A stretch of DNA of 64,000 nt from Thermogemmatispora sp042408735 (GTDB lineage: Bacteria; Chloroflexota; Ktedonobacteria; Ktedonobacterales; Ktedonobacteraceae): NCBI RefSeq assembly GCF_042408735.1, contig NZ_JBHOQV010000094.1:103180-167179 (forward strand). Reading direction: 5' to 3'. Positions 1-8,037 of the stretch are shown here, in pieces. How positions within the stretch are numbered: position 1 is the stretch's first letter; each line of letters begins with the position of its first letter. The translations under genes were made by a program, and so were the position numbers. The notes under the pieces are model-generated. The model ran no database searches, was not told where the DNA came from, and was given only the letters and a program-made list of their open reading frames with translations.

Positions 1-431
1 ATCCGATTGTTAGCCAGGGCCTCCACGACCGCAGCGCGATTCAGCACGTTTAACGTGATCTCTACCTCGGGATACATCTGATGAAACTTCCCGAGCAGAC
101 GTGGAATGACGTAGGAGCCAACGGTGGTGTCCCCGGCTACACTGAGCCGCCCATAGTGAGGGCTGCGCAGCGACTCGATAACCTCTAGCGCCTCATCGAT
201 GACCGAGAAGATCTTCTGACTGTAGAGATAGAGTTCCTCGCCCGCTTGTGTCAAATGAGTTTTTCGTCCGATCTGATCGAAAAGCTTGACACCCAGGCTC
301 TCCTCGAGCTGGCGAATCTGAGCAGAGACAGCAGGCTGACTGAAGTGCAGCTCCTCGGCAGCGCGAACAAAGCTACAATGCTTGGCGACCACCTGAAAGG
401 TTGCGAGCTGATGCAGGTTGAGCGTGCGCAT
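1..431 (-). CDS. LysR-family transcriptional regulator, N-terminal part (cut by window edge)
   Basis: The first 143 codons of a LysR regulator run off the left edge of the window. Residues 1-65 form the winged helix-turn-helix, with the typical run SFVRAAEELHFSQPAVSAQI followed by LEESLGVKLFDQIGRKTHLT. The start of the periplasmic-binding-protein-like effector domain follows (GRLSVAGDTTVGSYVIPRLL). The ATG at 431 has AGGAG four bases upstream. LysR proteins usually control a divergent neighbour. The next gene on the other strand begins at 859, over 400 bp away, so the target cannot be named. The family call is firm; the effector is unknown because the ligand domain is missing. Confidence 0.93.
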   Translation of the reverse strand, partial: MRTLNLHQLATFQVVAKHCSFVRAAEELHFSQPAVSAQIRQLEESLGVKLFDQIGRKTHLTQAGEELYLYSQKIFSVIDEALEVIESLRSPHYGRLSVAGDTTVGSYVIPRLLGKFHQMYPEVEITLNVLNRAAVVEALANNR

Positions 432-858
432 GGGTCTCCTGGCAAAGGAATAGAAATTCTACAGAGTATGTGTAAGATGTAGGAAGCACAGATGCACAGA
501 TGCTTGCGCTTTGCTGTTTATTTACTATCTTAGAAGAAAAGAGCCGGCCTCGGCAAGCGAGCACAGCGAGGGACAGGCTGGTGGAGATCGGCCCTGCGGG
601 CCGGCTGTCCTGGACAAAGCCAGCTTCTACCCGGCGGCCTCCTGTGGGCGGATAGCGAGTGGAGGAAACGCCGTGTGGGGCGGAGTGCTTGCAGCTATCG
701 CTCTTCTCGGTATACCATGAAGAGCAAGAAGAGAGGTGGCAGAGAAACGCAGGCGCGCCACGCTCGCGCTGGTACTCTCTGCCCACCGGCAGATGTCTGC
801 TCAGGAGAGGAGCAGCGGTCAGTGAGTCGGAGCGGCCAGGGAGCCGAGGAGCCAGAAC
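432..858. other. Intergenic region with an interrupted palindrome
   Basis: This gene-free divergent region separates the LysR start from the kinase-like gene. An 11-bp near-palindrome (TAGAAATTCTA, 451-461) lies 20 bp upstream of the LysR start and could be an autoregulatory site. At 700-725 there is an interrupted dyad: GCTCTTC, then GGTATACC, then GAAGAGC, with two mismatched bases on each side of the centre. The short open frames here lack ribosome sites and look non-coding. Confidence 0.5.
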
Positions 859-1689
859 ATGAGCGGTGAAAACGAGGAGTCGCTCGGCATACGAGCGGCG
901 GAAGAAGAAAGCAAGCGCTCTGCGGGTGCGGCCGAGAAAGGTGGTGCCACACGTCTTCTGGAGGAACGGGCCTGGAGCGCGGAACTGCCATCGGGGATAC
1001 CGCCACAGGGAACGGTGGTAATTACCATTACCCGTCAGCTTGGTAGCGGAGGCAGCGAGGTGGGGCGTCTGGTGGCCCGTCGGACAGGGCTGCGCTATCT
1101 AGATCGTCAGATTATTACCGAGGTAGCCCGTCGACTGGGCGTGGACATGCGCGAGGCCAGGCGTCTCGATGAGTATACAGCCGGCGTTGCTGCCCAGATC
1201 CTGGAGGCCGTGCGCGCCAGCCAACCGTTCACCCTCAACTATGCCGGTTTACTTGGCCAGACCGGTCGTTCCTTGCAGCAACGCGACGAGGTCGCCTATC
1301 TCCATCTGACCCAAAAGGTCATTTTGGAGATGGCCACGCAAGGGAACGTCGTCATTGTCGGACGCGGCTCACAATTTCTGCTGCAGCACGCCCCGCGTAC
1401 CCTTCACGTGGCCATCTTTGCTCCCCTGGCGCAGCGCCTGGAGCGCGTCATGAACGCCTTACGGGTTGACCAGCGTCGGGCGCGCGAGCTGATCGAGCAG
1501 CGTGACTATGACTATGGCGCCTATCTGCGCCGCTACTATGGCAGCGACGGCCAACAGCCGGGCCTCTACCACTTGCTTATCAATACCGGCCTCTTCTCCT
1601 TCGAGCAGGCTGCAGACCTCGTCTGTCAGGCCCTTACCGCCCTGCACAGCGGAGCGGGAGCCAATGACCTGGCCTCCCCCCAGCGATGA
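859..1689 (+). CDS. Cytidylate kinase-like family protein
   Basis: This 276-residue protein has a nucleotide-kinase fold of the cytidylate-kinase-like family (AAK6/PF13189 type). An N-terminal tail of about 50 charged residues precedes the P-loop TRQLGSGGSEVGRLVARRTG (about 58-77), followed by YLDRQIITEVARRLG. The middle carries the typical NVVIVGRGSQFLL segment (about 163-175), then an R-rich LID-like region with RRARELIEQRDYDYGAYLRRYY. Members bind ATP, but their substrate is largely untested, so CMP phosphorylation should not be assumed. The ATG has GAGGAG nine bases upstream. It stands alone between a LysR gene and a small CxxC protein. Confidence 0.82.
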   Translation: MSGENEESLGIRAAEEESKRSAGAAEKGGATRLLEERAWSAELPSGIPPQGTVVITITRQLGSGGSEVGRLVARRTGLRYLDRQIITEVARRLGVDMREARRLDEYTAGVAAQILEAVRASQPFTLNYAGLLGQTGRSLQQRDEVAYLHLTQKVILEMATQGNVVIVGRGSQFLLQHAPRTLHVAIFAPLAQRLERVMNALRVDQRRARELIEQRDYDYGAYLRRYYGSDGQQPGLYHLLINTGLFSFEQAADLVCQALTALHSGAGANDLASPQR

Positions 1690-1694
1690 CTCAT

Positions 1695-1724
1695 TAGACA
1701 GCCCGCATCGTCCTATGGTATACT
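1695..1724 (+). promoter_or_regulatory. Sigma-70 promoter for the 1936 gene
   Basis: TAGACA (1695-1700) and TATACT (1719-1724) are separated by 18 bp. TGG directly before the -10 gives an extended -10. It lies just after the kinase-like stop codon and reads toward the small gene at 1936. Confidence 0.6.
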
Positions 1725-1935
1725 GTAGCGAAGGCAGGAGGAGGGTCAATTGCCCTTTTCTTCTGTGCCGGAAAGCATTCTGCCCGCGGGGAGCGATGCC
1801 GTGCCAGGGTGGGCGAGATGGAGCTGGCGGGCAGGCAAACGGGCGTCCGTGTTCAGAAACCGAACAGCAGGCAAGCTATGACTGCTGATACAGTAGATCG
1901 GTCAGCCATCATGAGATGAAAGGGGGTTAGAGACC

Positions 1936-2127
1936 ATGCCACGCAAAGGTGAGCTGTCCAAGACGGCGCGCGCCTCGTTGGCGAATCGTGAAGAGATCAA
2001 CCATCTGACCAGCCGCATTTGTGCCAAGTGCGGTGAGCCGATCATGCTCAAGGAGCTGCAGCCGGTGAAGGTGATCGGCAAGGGAATGGTGTACTACCAC
2101 AAGAGTCACTACACCATTCAGCAGTAG
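1936..2127 (+). CDS. Small putative zinc-binding protein (CxxC...HxxH)
   Basis: This 63-residue basic protein has one CAKC pair near residue 35 and a YYHKSH segment near residue 55, a spacing that could bind one zinc ion. AAGGGGG lies 11 bases before the ATG, and a good promoter precedes it at 1695-1724. I do not recognise a named family. A compact treble-clef or zinc-ribbon fold is an inference from the Cys/His pattern alone. The N-terminal half (ELSKTARASLANREEINHLT) is helical and polar with no membrane segment, so the protein should be cytoplasmic. DNA or RNA binding is possible but untested. Confidence 0.65.
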   Translation: MPRKGELSKTARASLANREEINHLTSRICAKCGEPIMLKELQPVKVIGKGMVYYHKSHYTIQQ

Positions 2128-2422
2128 GAGTACTGGCGGCGGGGAGCGCACGCACTCAGAGCGAACAGCTCGTCTGGCCCTCAGCTTGGGCCGGCATGGG
2201 GCAGGCTGAGCGGAGTGGGTTGGGCCTGCTCGGTTCAAGCGGGGATCTGCTCGCCGGCGGGTGGTTTTCCTCTCTGCTGACTCTGCCGGGTGCGGCTCGC
2301 TGGCGCTCCCGTCCGCCCCTGCTCAGCTCAGGCGAGCAGTTCTGGCCTTTCCCCTCCGAGGTGGCGGAGCAAGGTAGCGGCGGCTGTGAGTGCGCCTCTT
2401 CGCCTGAGAAGGTGTTGAGCCA

Positions 2423-2803
2423 ATGACATGGAAACGAGCACGAGTACTATTCATCCGAGCCTTATTGCTGCGCTGTCCCGTTTGTGGTGAGGGCAAGCTC
2501 TACTGCGGATTCTTCAAGACCTACGAGCGTTGTCCTGCCTGCAATTTCGAGTACGAGCGGGAGCCGGGCTACTATACCGGGGCTATGGCCGTCAACCTGG
2601 TGCTGAGCGAGCTACTCATTACGGCGATCACCATCCCGCTGGCGGTTAACACCAGCGTCCCCTTTGTCCCACTCCTCATCTGGGGCATGACCATGCCTGT
2701 CATCTTCCCTCTGCTCTTCTACCGGCACACCAAAAGCTTCTGGATGGCCTTTGACCATCTTATTCATCCGGTCACCAACGAGCGCGTCTTTTTCCCTGAA
2801 TAG
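2423..2803 (+). CDS. DUF983 family membrane protein
   Basis: This 126-residue protein matches the DUF983 pattern. A zinc-ribbon-like N-terminus carries RCPVCGEGKLY (about 18-28) and ERCPACNFEYEREPGYYTGA (about 37-56). Two transmembrane segments follow, about 58-80 and 84-103. The second CxxC loop with the EPGYYTGAM run is the family hallmark. The biochemical role is unknown; homologues sit in the inner membrane of many bacteria. It is separated from both neighbours by about 250-300 bp and probably has its own transcript. GAGAAGG lies upstream of the ATG. Confidence 0.85.
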   Translation: MTWKRARVLFIRALLLRCPVCGEGKLYCGFFKTYERCPACNFEYEREPGYYTGAMAVNLVLSELLITAITIPLAVNTSVPFVPLLIWGMTMPVIFPLLFYRHTKSFWMAFDHLIHPVTNERVFFPE

Positions 2804-2983
2804 AGCAGCGTCAGGACCAGGACAGGGGCGAGGGAGAAGGGAGGGAGGCCGTGGCCGCCTGGCAGAGAAGCTCCCGCGCTGCTCTGGACAGAAGAGAGCC
2901 TGTCCGAGTGAGGGAGCAAGCTGTTCTCTTGTCTCCTGGGACTTGCTGGCCGAGGCTGGCCAGTTCGGCAGCAAGCTTTCCTC

Positions 2984-3012
2984 TTGACAGTCGAAACGGG
3001 ACTTGGGACAAT
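2984..3012 (+). promoter_or_regulatory. Sigma-70 promoter for pheA
   Basis: A perfect -35 TTGACA (2984-2989) is followed after 17 bp by GACAAT (3007-3012). Transcription would start near 3019, about 30 bp before the annotated pheA ATG. Confidence 0.65.
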
Positions 3013-3050
3013 CAAGACCAACTATCGATGTGAGGAGCAGATATCGTTAA

Positions 3051-3995
3051 ATGGTACAATCGCTAGGGCATCAGCAGGACCGTTCACCATTGGAGGAGCC
3101 AGCCCCTCCGCCGGCAGCAGGGGCGATTGTGGAAGAAGGTCAGCAAAGATCGGTGGAGGCCGGCGGCAGAGAGGGAGCTGTTCGTGTGGCTTTTCAGGGG
3201 GAGCGCGGCGCCTTTGGAGATGAAGCCGTTCGGGCTTACTTTGGCCCGGCCAGCGAGCCACAGCCCTACCGCAGCTTCGCGGACGTCTTTCACGCCGTGG
3301 CCTCGGGGGCCGTCGACTATGGTCTGGTTCCCGTAGAAAATTCGCAGGCTGGCAGCATCAATGAAGTCTATGATCTCCTGCGCCAGCATGACCTCTTCGT
3401 TATTGGAGAGATCAGCCTGCCGGTCAACCACTGCCTGCTCTGTCTGCCTGGCCAGCAGCTCAGCGATATCAGGCGCGTGATCTCTCATCCCCAGGCCCTG
3501 GCCCAAAGCGAGGCTTTTCTACGCGAGCTGGGGGTGGAAGTCGTTGCCAGCTACGATACTGCCGGCAGCGCCAAGATGATCCGCGAGCAGAATCTGCAAG
3601 GAGTGGCGGCTGTTGCCGGGGCCGCGGCCGCCGAGCTGTATGGTCTGCAGATTCTGGCCGAAGGGATTCAAACCATCAAGGACAACCACACGCGCTTCAT
3701 CGCTCTTGGGCGCGATCCGGTGCCGCGGCGAGAGGGGCCTGCCAAGACCATGATCGTCATGGCGACGCCGCACCAGCCGGGAGCGCTTTATCGCTGCCTG
3801 GGAGTCCTTGCCGAGCGGGGTATCAACCTTCTCAAGCTCGAGTCGCGTCCCTCGCGTCAGCGTGTCTGGGAGTACGTCTTCTATCTAGACTTCGAGGGAC
3901 ATCGCGATGATCCGCCTGTGCGCAGCGCCCTGGCGGACCTGGCCCAGCACACGACCTTTTGCAAGGTCCTCGGTTCCTTCCCACGTCGCATTTAG
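3051..3995 (+). CDS. pheA: Prephenate dehydratase
   Basis: This enzyme converts prephenate to phenylpyruvate in phenylalanine synthesis. The catalytic domain begins at RVAFQGERGAFGDEAV (about 45-60) and includes VPVENSQAGSI and the catalytic DNHTRFIALG motif (TRF near residue 220). A C-terminal ACT domain (about 228-314) with LKLESRPSRQRVWEYVFYLD carries the ESRP motif used for feedback binding of phenylalanine. The length before the first catalytic strand (44 residues, Pro/Glu-rich) is unusual. GTG at 3186, with GGGAG eight bases upstream, is a possible alternative start just before that strand. The ATG at 3051 has GAGGAG 13 bases upstream. It is monofunctional: no chorismate mutase domain is present. 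Confidence 0.93.
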   Translation: MVQSLGHQQDRSPLEEPAPPPAAGAIVEEGQQRSVEAGGREGAVRVAFQGERGAFGDEAVRAYFGPASEPQPYRSFADVFHAVASGAVDYGLVPVENSQAGSINEVYDLLRQHDLFVIGEISLPVNHCLLCLPGQQLSDIRRVISHPQALAQSEAFLRELGVEVVASYDTAGSAKMIREQNLQGVAAVAGAAAAELYGLQILAEGIQTIKDNHTRFIALGRDPVPRREGPAKTMIVMATPHQPGALYRCLGVLAERGINLLKLESRPSRQRVWEYVFYLDFEGHRDDPPVRSALADLAQHTTFCKVLGSFPRRI

Positions 3996-4351
3996 GACCC
4001 CTCCCTGGCTGCGCTGCGCTGCTGCCCTGGGCTGCGCAGCCGGAGAGCCTCGGCTTAGCCCGGTGTGGCAAGAGAACCAGCTCAGCTCAGAAGAAAGGGG
4101 ACTGTCAGGCAGGCTCTTCTGGTGAGGGAGCACAGCCTCTGGCATCCTTGCCTGCTGAGCTTGCCGCTCCTGCGCCCGCTGGGCCCGGCTGTCTCCCCTC
4201 CTTGTCCCCTGCTCCCCTGACTGGAGACTGCGGGCCCAGCGGAAGCGTCACAGGCGTGGAGCAGAGGAGGCCTGGCTCACCAACTGATCGCCGGAAGGCG
4301 ATCGGCAGGCGCGCAACAAGTAAAGCTGCTAGCTGCTGAGCAGGGCCTGGC
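3996..4351. terminator. Convergent intergenic region with GNRA-capped hairpin
   Basis: This region lies between convergent pheA and the Mrp gene. At 4286-4303 GATCGCC pairs with GGCGATC across a GGAA loop, extendable by two pairs to 4284-4305. No T-run follows, so termination is plausible but not classical. The rest shows only GC-rich, Pro/Ser-codon-like low-complexity sequence with no credible gene. Confidence 0.4.
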
Positions 4352-5383
4352 TTAGCGCTTGATCTTGAGCGTATTCAAGAAGTTCTCGGCCAGCAGTTGA
4401 TAGGCCGACGACTCATACTCTTCAATGCGACCTGCGTCGCAGAGGGCGGCGACCTGGGGATCGATCGGCAGTTGTGCCAGCAGCGGCGCGCCGGTGATGG
4501 CGACCAGCTCGGCGCCCTGGCTGGGACCGAAGATCTCGTAGCGTTCACCCGAGGGCGTCTCAAAGTAGGCCATATTCTCGACCACGCCGATGATCGTGCC
4601 CTTCAGGTGCCGAACCATGTTAATGCACTTTTTGACCACCATCGTGGCCAGCAACTGAGGCGAAGAGACGATAACTACCCCATCGGGGACCACGGCCTGC
4701 ATGACTGTCAAGGGAGCATCCGAGGTGCCGGGCGGCAGGTCTACCAGCAGGAAGTCAAGCACATCCCAGTCGACGTCGCTATAAAATTGCTGGATCGCCT
4801 TGGCTACCATTGGCCCGCGCCAGATGACCGGATCGCTCTCCTCCCCCAGGAACATGTTCATTGAAATGACCTTGATGCCGCCACGGCTCTCAACAGGACG
4901 AATGCGGTTGTCGGCCAGCATCGTTGGCTTGGCGCTCAAGCCGAACATACGCGCCATGCTAGGCCCGGTGATGTCGGCATCAAGCACACCAACGCGATGG
5001 CCCTGACGCCGCAAAGATACCGCCAACAGCCCAGTCACCAGCGATTTCCCAACACCCCCTTTGCCGCTCATGACGGCGATCACATGCTTGATCTTGCGCC
5101 CCGGACCAGAAGCCATTGTCAGAGGAATGCCCCGGCCAACGGGCGCCTTTTTGGGAGCGACCGAGATCGGTTCGCCCTTGATGGCCGCATTGAGGTCCTT
5201 GAGCAATAAGTCCAGCTTCTCTGGTGGCAGACGGTGGGTGCGCGCCCCCCCAGCGATGCTCTCACGGGACCCGACCGCGCAGGCCGTACAGGGCAACCCG
5301 TACCCGTGGAAGACCTTCACGGTCTCCGGGTGCCTGGTTACCACATCATGAATAACCATATCGGCAGTAATAAGCTCCGCCAT
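4352..5383 (-). CDS. Mrp/NBP35-type Fe-S cluster carrier ATPase with N-terminal DUF1858 domain
   Basis: This 343-residue protein is a P-loop ATPase of the Mrp (ApbC/NBP35) family, which holds and delivers Fe-S clusters. Residues 1-70 are a DUF1858-type domain (ITADMVIHDVVTRHPETVKV then GLPCTACAVG). The ATPase starts at HVIAVMSGKGGVGKSLVTGL with the deviant Walker A GKGGVGKS, then VLDADITGPSMARMFGL and LLVDLPPGTSDAPLTVMQ. The usual C-terminal cluster-binding CxxC is not visible; the CTAC in the N-terminal domain might serve. I chose ATG 5383, where the conserved domain begins, over an in-frame ATG at 5497 that would add 38 unconserved residues. Confidence 0.88.
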   Translation of the reverse strand: MAELITADMVIHDVVTRHPETVKVFHGYGLPCTACAVGSRESIAGGARTHRLPPEKLDLLLKDLNAAIKGEPISVAPKKAPVGRGIPLTMASGPGRKIKHVIAVMSGKGGVGKSLVTGLLAVSLRRQGHRVGVLDADITGPSMARMFGLSAKPTMLADNRIRPVESRGGIKVISMNMFLGEESDPVIWRGPMVAKAIQQFYSDVDWDVLDFLLVDLPPGTSDAPLTVMQAVVPDGVVIVSSPQLLATMVVKKCINMVRHLKGTIIGVVENMAYFETPSGERYEIFGPSQGAELVAITGAPLLAQLPIDPQVAALCDAGRIEEYESSAYQLLAENFLNTLKIKR

Positions 5384-5521
5384 ATCAGCTGATACCCCGT
5401 CCTCTCGCCGACCTGCCCACTCCAGGTGGACAGAGGCAGGCCAGCGTTGGTCTTTCTCTCTGATGCCCATGTCGGTTTCGGAAAGTGGCTCTCGCACTTA
5501 ATTCCGACTTGTGCACTAAGT

Positions 5522-5530
5522 ATTATAGCA
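5522..5530 (-). promoter_or_regulatory. Extended -10 promoter for the Mrp gene
   Basis: On the minus strand TGC-TATAAT (the TATAAT box is 5522-5527) forms an extended -10. The -35 region is weak. Transcription would start near 5515, giving a leader of about 130 nt. Confidence 0.5.
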
Positions 5531-5665
5531 CAGGGAAGCTGGCTCTGGCTATGTTCTGCCCTGAGCCAGGGAAGGGGCGCCTGGCTGGCCGGGTCTGAGA
5601 GGGAGATAGGTGAGAGGAAGCCCTGCGAGCGAGGGGCGCTGAGGAAGGGGGGCCATATTCTAACA

Positions 5666-5694
5666 TTGCGTGGCAAAAGACAGTATGTTATCAT
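5666..5694 (+). promoter_or_regulatory. Candidate promoter for the Crp/Fnr gene
   Basis: TTGCGT (5666-5671) and TATCAT (5689-5694) are 17 bp apart, and TGT precedes the -10. The same TGTTATCAT -10 arrangement occurs in front of the transaldolase gene at 52214-52243. Confidence 0.4.
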
Positions 5695-5943
5695 GGCCGC
5701 GAGGAATCCAGCCGAGCTTGCCTCGTTGACCTGTCTGTCTGTCTGCCTGTCCGGCCGGCTGGCTGGTGCACCGGTCGCCTGGTTGGAGGGAAAGGGGGGC
5801 AGCTCCTGTACCGGTGCTGGGAGGGCAGAGCTGGCTGGCTGGCTGACTCACTCGCTCTTGACGCGCGCGACTACTTGCTTGCTCATTTGAGGATGGCCGT
5901 TGCCTGTTCCGCCCGCTGCCTGCGGCCAGGAGGGGACTAGTCT

Positions 5944-6630
5944 ATGTCGACAGATGAAATGCTTTATTTAAAGCAAGTATCGAGCTTTGCTGAACTCCCC
6001 GACGAGGACCTCCGTGAATTAATGGCGGTCGCCAAAAAGCGGACCTTTCGCCCTGGCGAAGTCATCTTTCACCGTGATGATCCGGGCCAGGTACTCTACA
6101 TCATCAAGGAAGGGAAAGTCAAGATAGTCATCAACAGTCCAGATGGCCAGGAGATTGCCCTGGTGATCTTTGGCAAAGGCGAGTATTTTGGGGAGTTCGC
6201 CTTGCTTGATGGCCTGCCGCGCTCAGCGGATGCTGTAGCGATGGAGCGTGTTGAGTGCTATACGCTGCTGCGCGATGACTTTCACCGTGTTCTGCTCAAG
6301 AATCCGCGGATCGCCATTCATATGCTGGAAGCCCTCTCGCGGAGGCTGCGCAACACCGACAAGATGATCGAGGACCTCATCTTCCTTGACGTCTATGGGC
6401 GAGTGGCCAAGAAACTGTTGGAGCTGGCCGAGCTGCATGGGGTGCCCACGGAGGACGGGATACGGATTGACATCCGGCTGACCCAGCAGGATCTGGCCTC
6501 GATGGTGGGAGCCTCCCGTGAGAGCGTCAACAAGGTGCTAGGCTTTTTCTCCGGCAAGGGCTACATCTCGACCGACCATCATCGAATCACGCTCCGACGC
6601 CCAGCGGAGCTGAAGGAGCGCATTTATTAG
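5944..6630 (+). CDS. Crp/Fnr-family transcriptional regulator
   Basis: This 228-residue protein has a cyclic-nucleotide-binding beta-roll (about 12-125) followed by a dimerisation helix and a Crp-type winged helix (about 150-225). The recognition region reads LTQQDLASMVGASRESVNKV. The phosphate-binding cassette is GEYFGEFALLDGLPRSADAV, very close to the FGExAllxxxpRxAxA signature, so cAMP or another cyclic nucleotide is a plausible ligand. It has no N-terminal cysteine cluster, which argues against an Fnr-type oxygen sensor. AGGAGG lies 10 bases before the ATG. It is monocistronic; its targets are not evident from the neighbours. Confidence 0.92.
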   Translation: MSTDEMLYLKQVSSFAELPDEDLRELMAVAKKRTFRPGEVIFHRDDPGQVLYIIKEGKVKIVINSPDGQEIALVIFGKGEYFGEFALLDGLPRSADAVAMERVECYTLLRDDFHRVLLKNPRIAIHMLEALSRRLRNTDKMIEDLIFLDVYGRVAKKLLELAELHGVPTEDGIRIDIRLTQQDLASMVGASRESVNKVLGFFSGKGYISTDHHRITLRRPAELKERIY

Positions 6631-7062
6631 CTAGCAGAGCGCAGCGCGCTGGCCGCCTGGCCTGGCAAGTTGCCGGTCATCCGATGTCCGCTTTGGTCTG
6701 AGACCGCTCCTTTCGTCGGCAGTCATGGCTGACATTGACTCGCCCTGCCTGCAGGAGCTAATGGGGGAGAGCCTTTTTGTGGGCCGGGTGCTGATCGGGA
6801 GACGGGCGCAGGACGGGGCCGAGGTCGAAGCCGGACTTCCGGCCAGATCTGTTACTCCCTTTCCTCGCTGCTCGTCTTCACACAAAGGTCAGGGTAGTCG
6901 CCCTGCAAGACTCTTGCTTGTTGAAGGATTGTGCAGTTTGAAGGCAGCGAAGGGAGCGTTTGACCATTGAACGAAGCGTTGACCGATCAAAAGGAGCAAT
7001 CGCAGCCGGTCGAGCAAAGCATGACTTTGGTCAGCGGCGAAGTGGGGAGGAAGGTAGCGGCG
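6631..7062. other. Intergenic region before the polyprenyl-phosphate unit
   Basis: No gene, convincing promoter or strong hairpin was found in this 432-bp stretch. An in-frame upstream extension of the following gene (TTG 6967, ATG 7021) exists but lacks ribosome sites. Confidence 0.4.
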
Positions 7063-8010
7063 ATGGGAGGGACCATGACCTTCAAAGCCCGCCTTGGGGC
7101 AATGTTCCAGGCCCTGCGTCCGCGCCAATGGACCAAGAATCTGGCTGTCTTTGTTGGCATTCTCTTTGCCAAACGTCTCTTGGAAGTTGCCCCGCTGATC
7201 CACACTTTACTAGCTTTTATAGCATTCTGCCTTGTTTCTAGTTTTATCTATTTGTTGAACGATCTGCTTGATCTGGAGAACGACCGGCGTCATCCCCGCA
7301 AACGTAATCGACCTCTGGCCTCGGGCCGTTTGCCGATCTCATGGGCTGTGGTGGCAATGGGCTGTCTCCTGGGCGGGGCGGCGCTGCTCACCCTGGCTAT
7401 TTTCGCTATTCCGCTGGGTGGTCAGCATCTGCCTTACAGCTCCTTGGGTGGGGGCGATCTGCTCTTTGCTCTTGTACTAGCGACCTATGTAGTCCTGATG
7501 GTTCTCTACAGTGTGCGGCTTAAGCACGTCGTTCTATTAGACGTTTTCATTATCGCCAGCGGTTTCCTATTGCGTATTTTGGCGGGAGCTGTTGTAATCT
7601 CGGTGGTGATTTCCCCCTGGCTCTACCTTGTCACTATTTTGCTCTCGCTCTTTCTGGCTCTCAACAAACGGCGGCACGAGCTGGTGTTACTGCAAGGCGA
7701 GGCCAGTACTCATCGACAGATCCTGAAGGAGTACAATCTTCCCCTGTTGGACCAGATGATCACGATTACCGCTGCAGCGACGGTCATGGCCTACAGTCTT
7801 TATACCTTTCAGGGGCCGACGGGGGACCATCATCTCATGGTGACCATTCCTCTAGTGCTTTATGGGCTTTTCCGTTATTTGTACCTGGTCTATATGCGCA
7901 TGGAAGGGGGCAGCCCCGAGGAAGTACTGTTGCGTGACCGTCACACTCTGGCGACGGTTGTTCTCTGTGCTGCCGTGATCTTTGTGGTGCTCTATGTGCT
8001 CCCGTCTTAG
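7063..8010 (+). CDS. UbiA-family decaprenyl-phosphate phosphoribosyltransferase-like protein
   Basis: This integral membrane transferase of 315 residues belongs to the UbiA superfamily. It begins with LRPRQWTKNLAVFVGILFAK, typical of the decaprenyl-phosphate 5-phosphoribosyltransferase (Rv3806c-like) branch. The first Asp-rich motif is NDLLDLENDRRHPRKRNRPL (about 65-84). Eight or nine transmembrane helices follow, with the second loop carrying NKRRHELVLL. Family members move phosphoribose from PRPP to a polyprenyl phosphate. I chose ATG 7063 because GGAGGAAGG sits eight bases upstream; longer starts at 6967 (TTG) or 7021 have none. It is first in a three-gene unit with a flippase-like protein and a polyprenol-phosphate mannose synthase. 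Confidence 0.85.
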   Translation: MGGTMTFKARLGAMFQALRPRQWTKNLAVFVGILFAKRLLEVAPLIHTLLAFIAFCLVSSFIYLLNDLLDLENDRRHPRKRNRPLASGRLPISWAVVAMGCLLGGAALLTLAIFAIPLGGQHLPYSSLGGGDLLFALVLATYVVLMVLYSVRLKHVVLLDVFIIASGFLLRILAGAVVISVVISPWLYLVTILLSLFLALNKRRHELVLLQGEASTHRQILKEYNLPLLDQMITITAAATVMAYSLYTFQGPTGDHHLMVTIPLVLYGLFRYLYLVYMRMEGGSPEEVLLRDRHTLATVVLCAAVIFVVLYVLPS

Positions 8011-8037
8011 TAATCGCTTGAGGAGGATCATCGGCCT

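Larger units (their letters stand above)
5384..5943. other. Divergent promoter region between the Mrp gene and the Crp-type regulator
   Basis: This 560-bp region holds one promoter candidate per direction (see separate entries). Between them lies short-unit low complexity: CTGT repeated at 5731-5743 and GGCT repeated near 5828-5843. No credible small gene was found. Confidence 0.5.

Noticed and set aside
373..786. 137-codon minus-strand frame upstream of and over the LysR start
   Set aside because: It overlaps the LysR gene in another frame, has no ribosome site and resembles no family.
2196..2426. 76-codon frame between the small CxxC gene and DUF983
   Set aside because: Ser/Gly-rich low complexity, no ribosome site, and it overlaps the DUF983 start.
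5731..5743. CTGT tetranucleotide repeat as a phase-variation tract
   Set aside because: Only about three units, in an intergenic region and not clearly between promoter elements.
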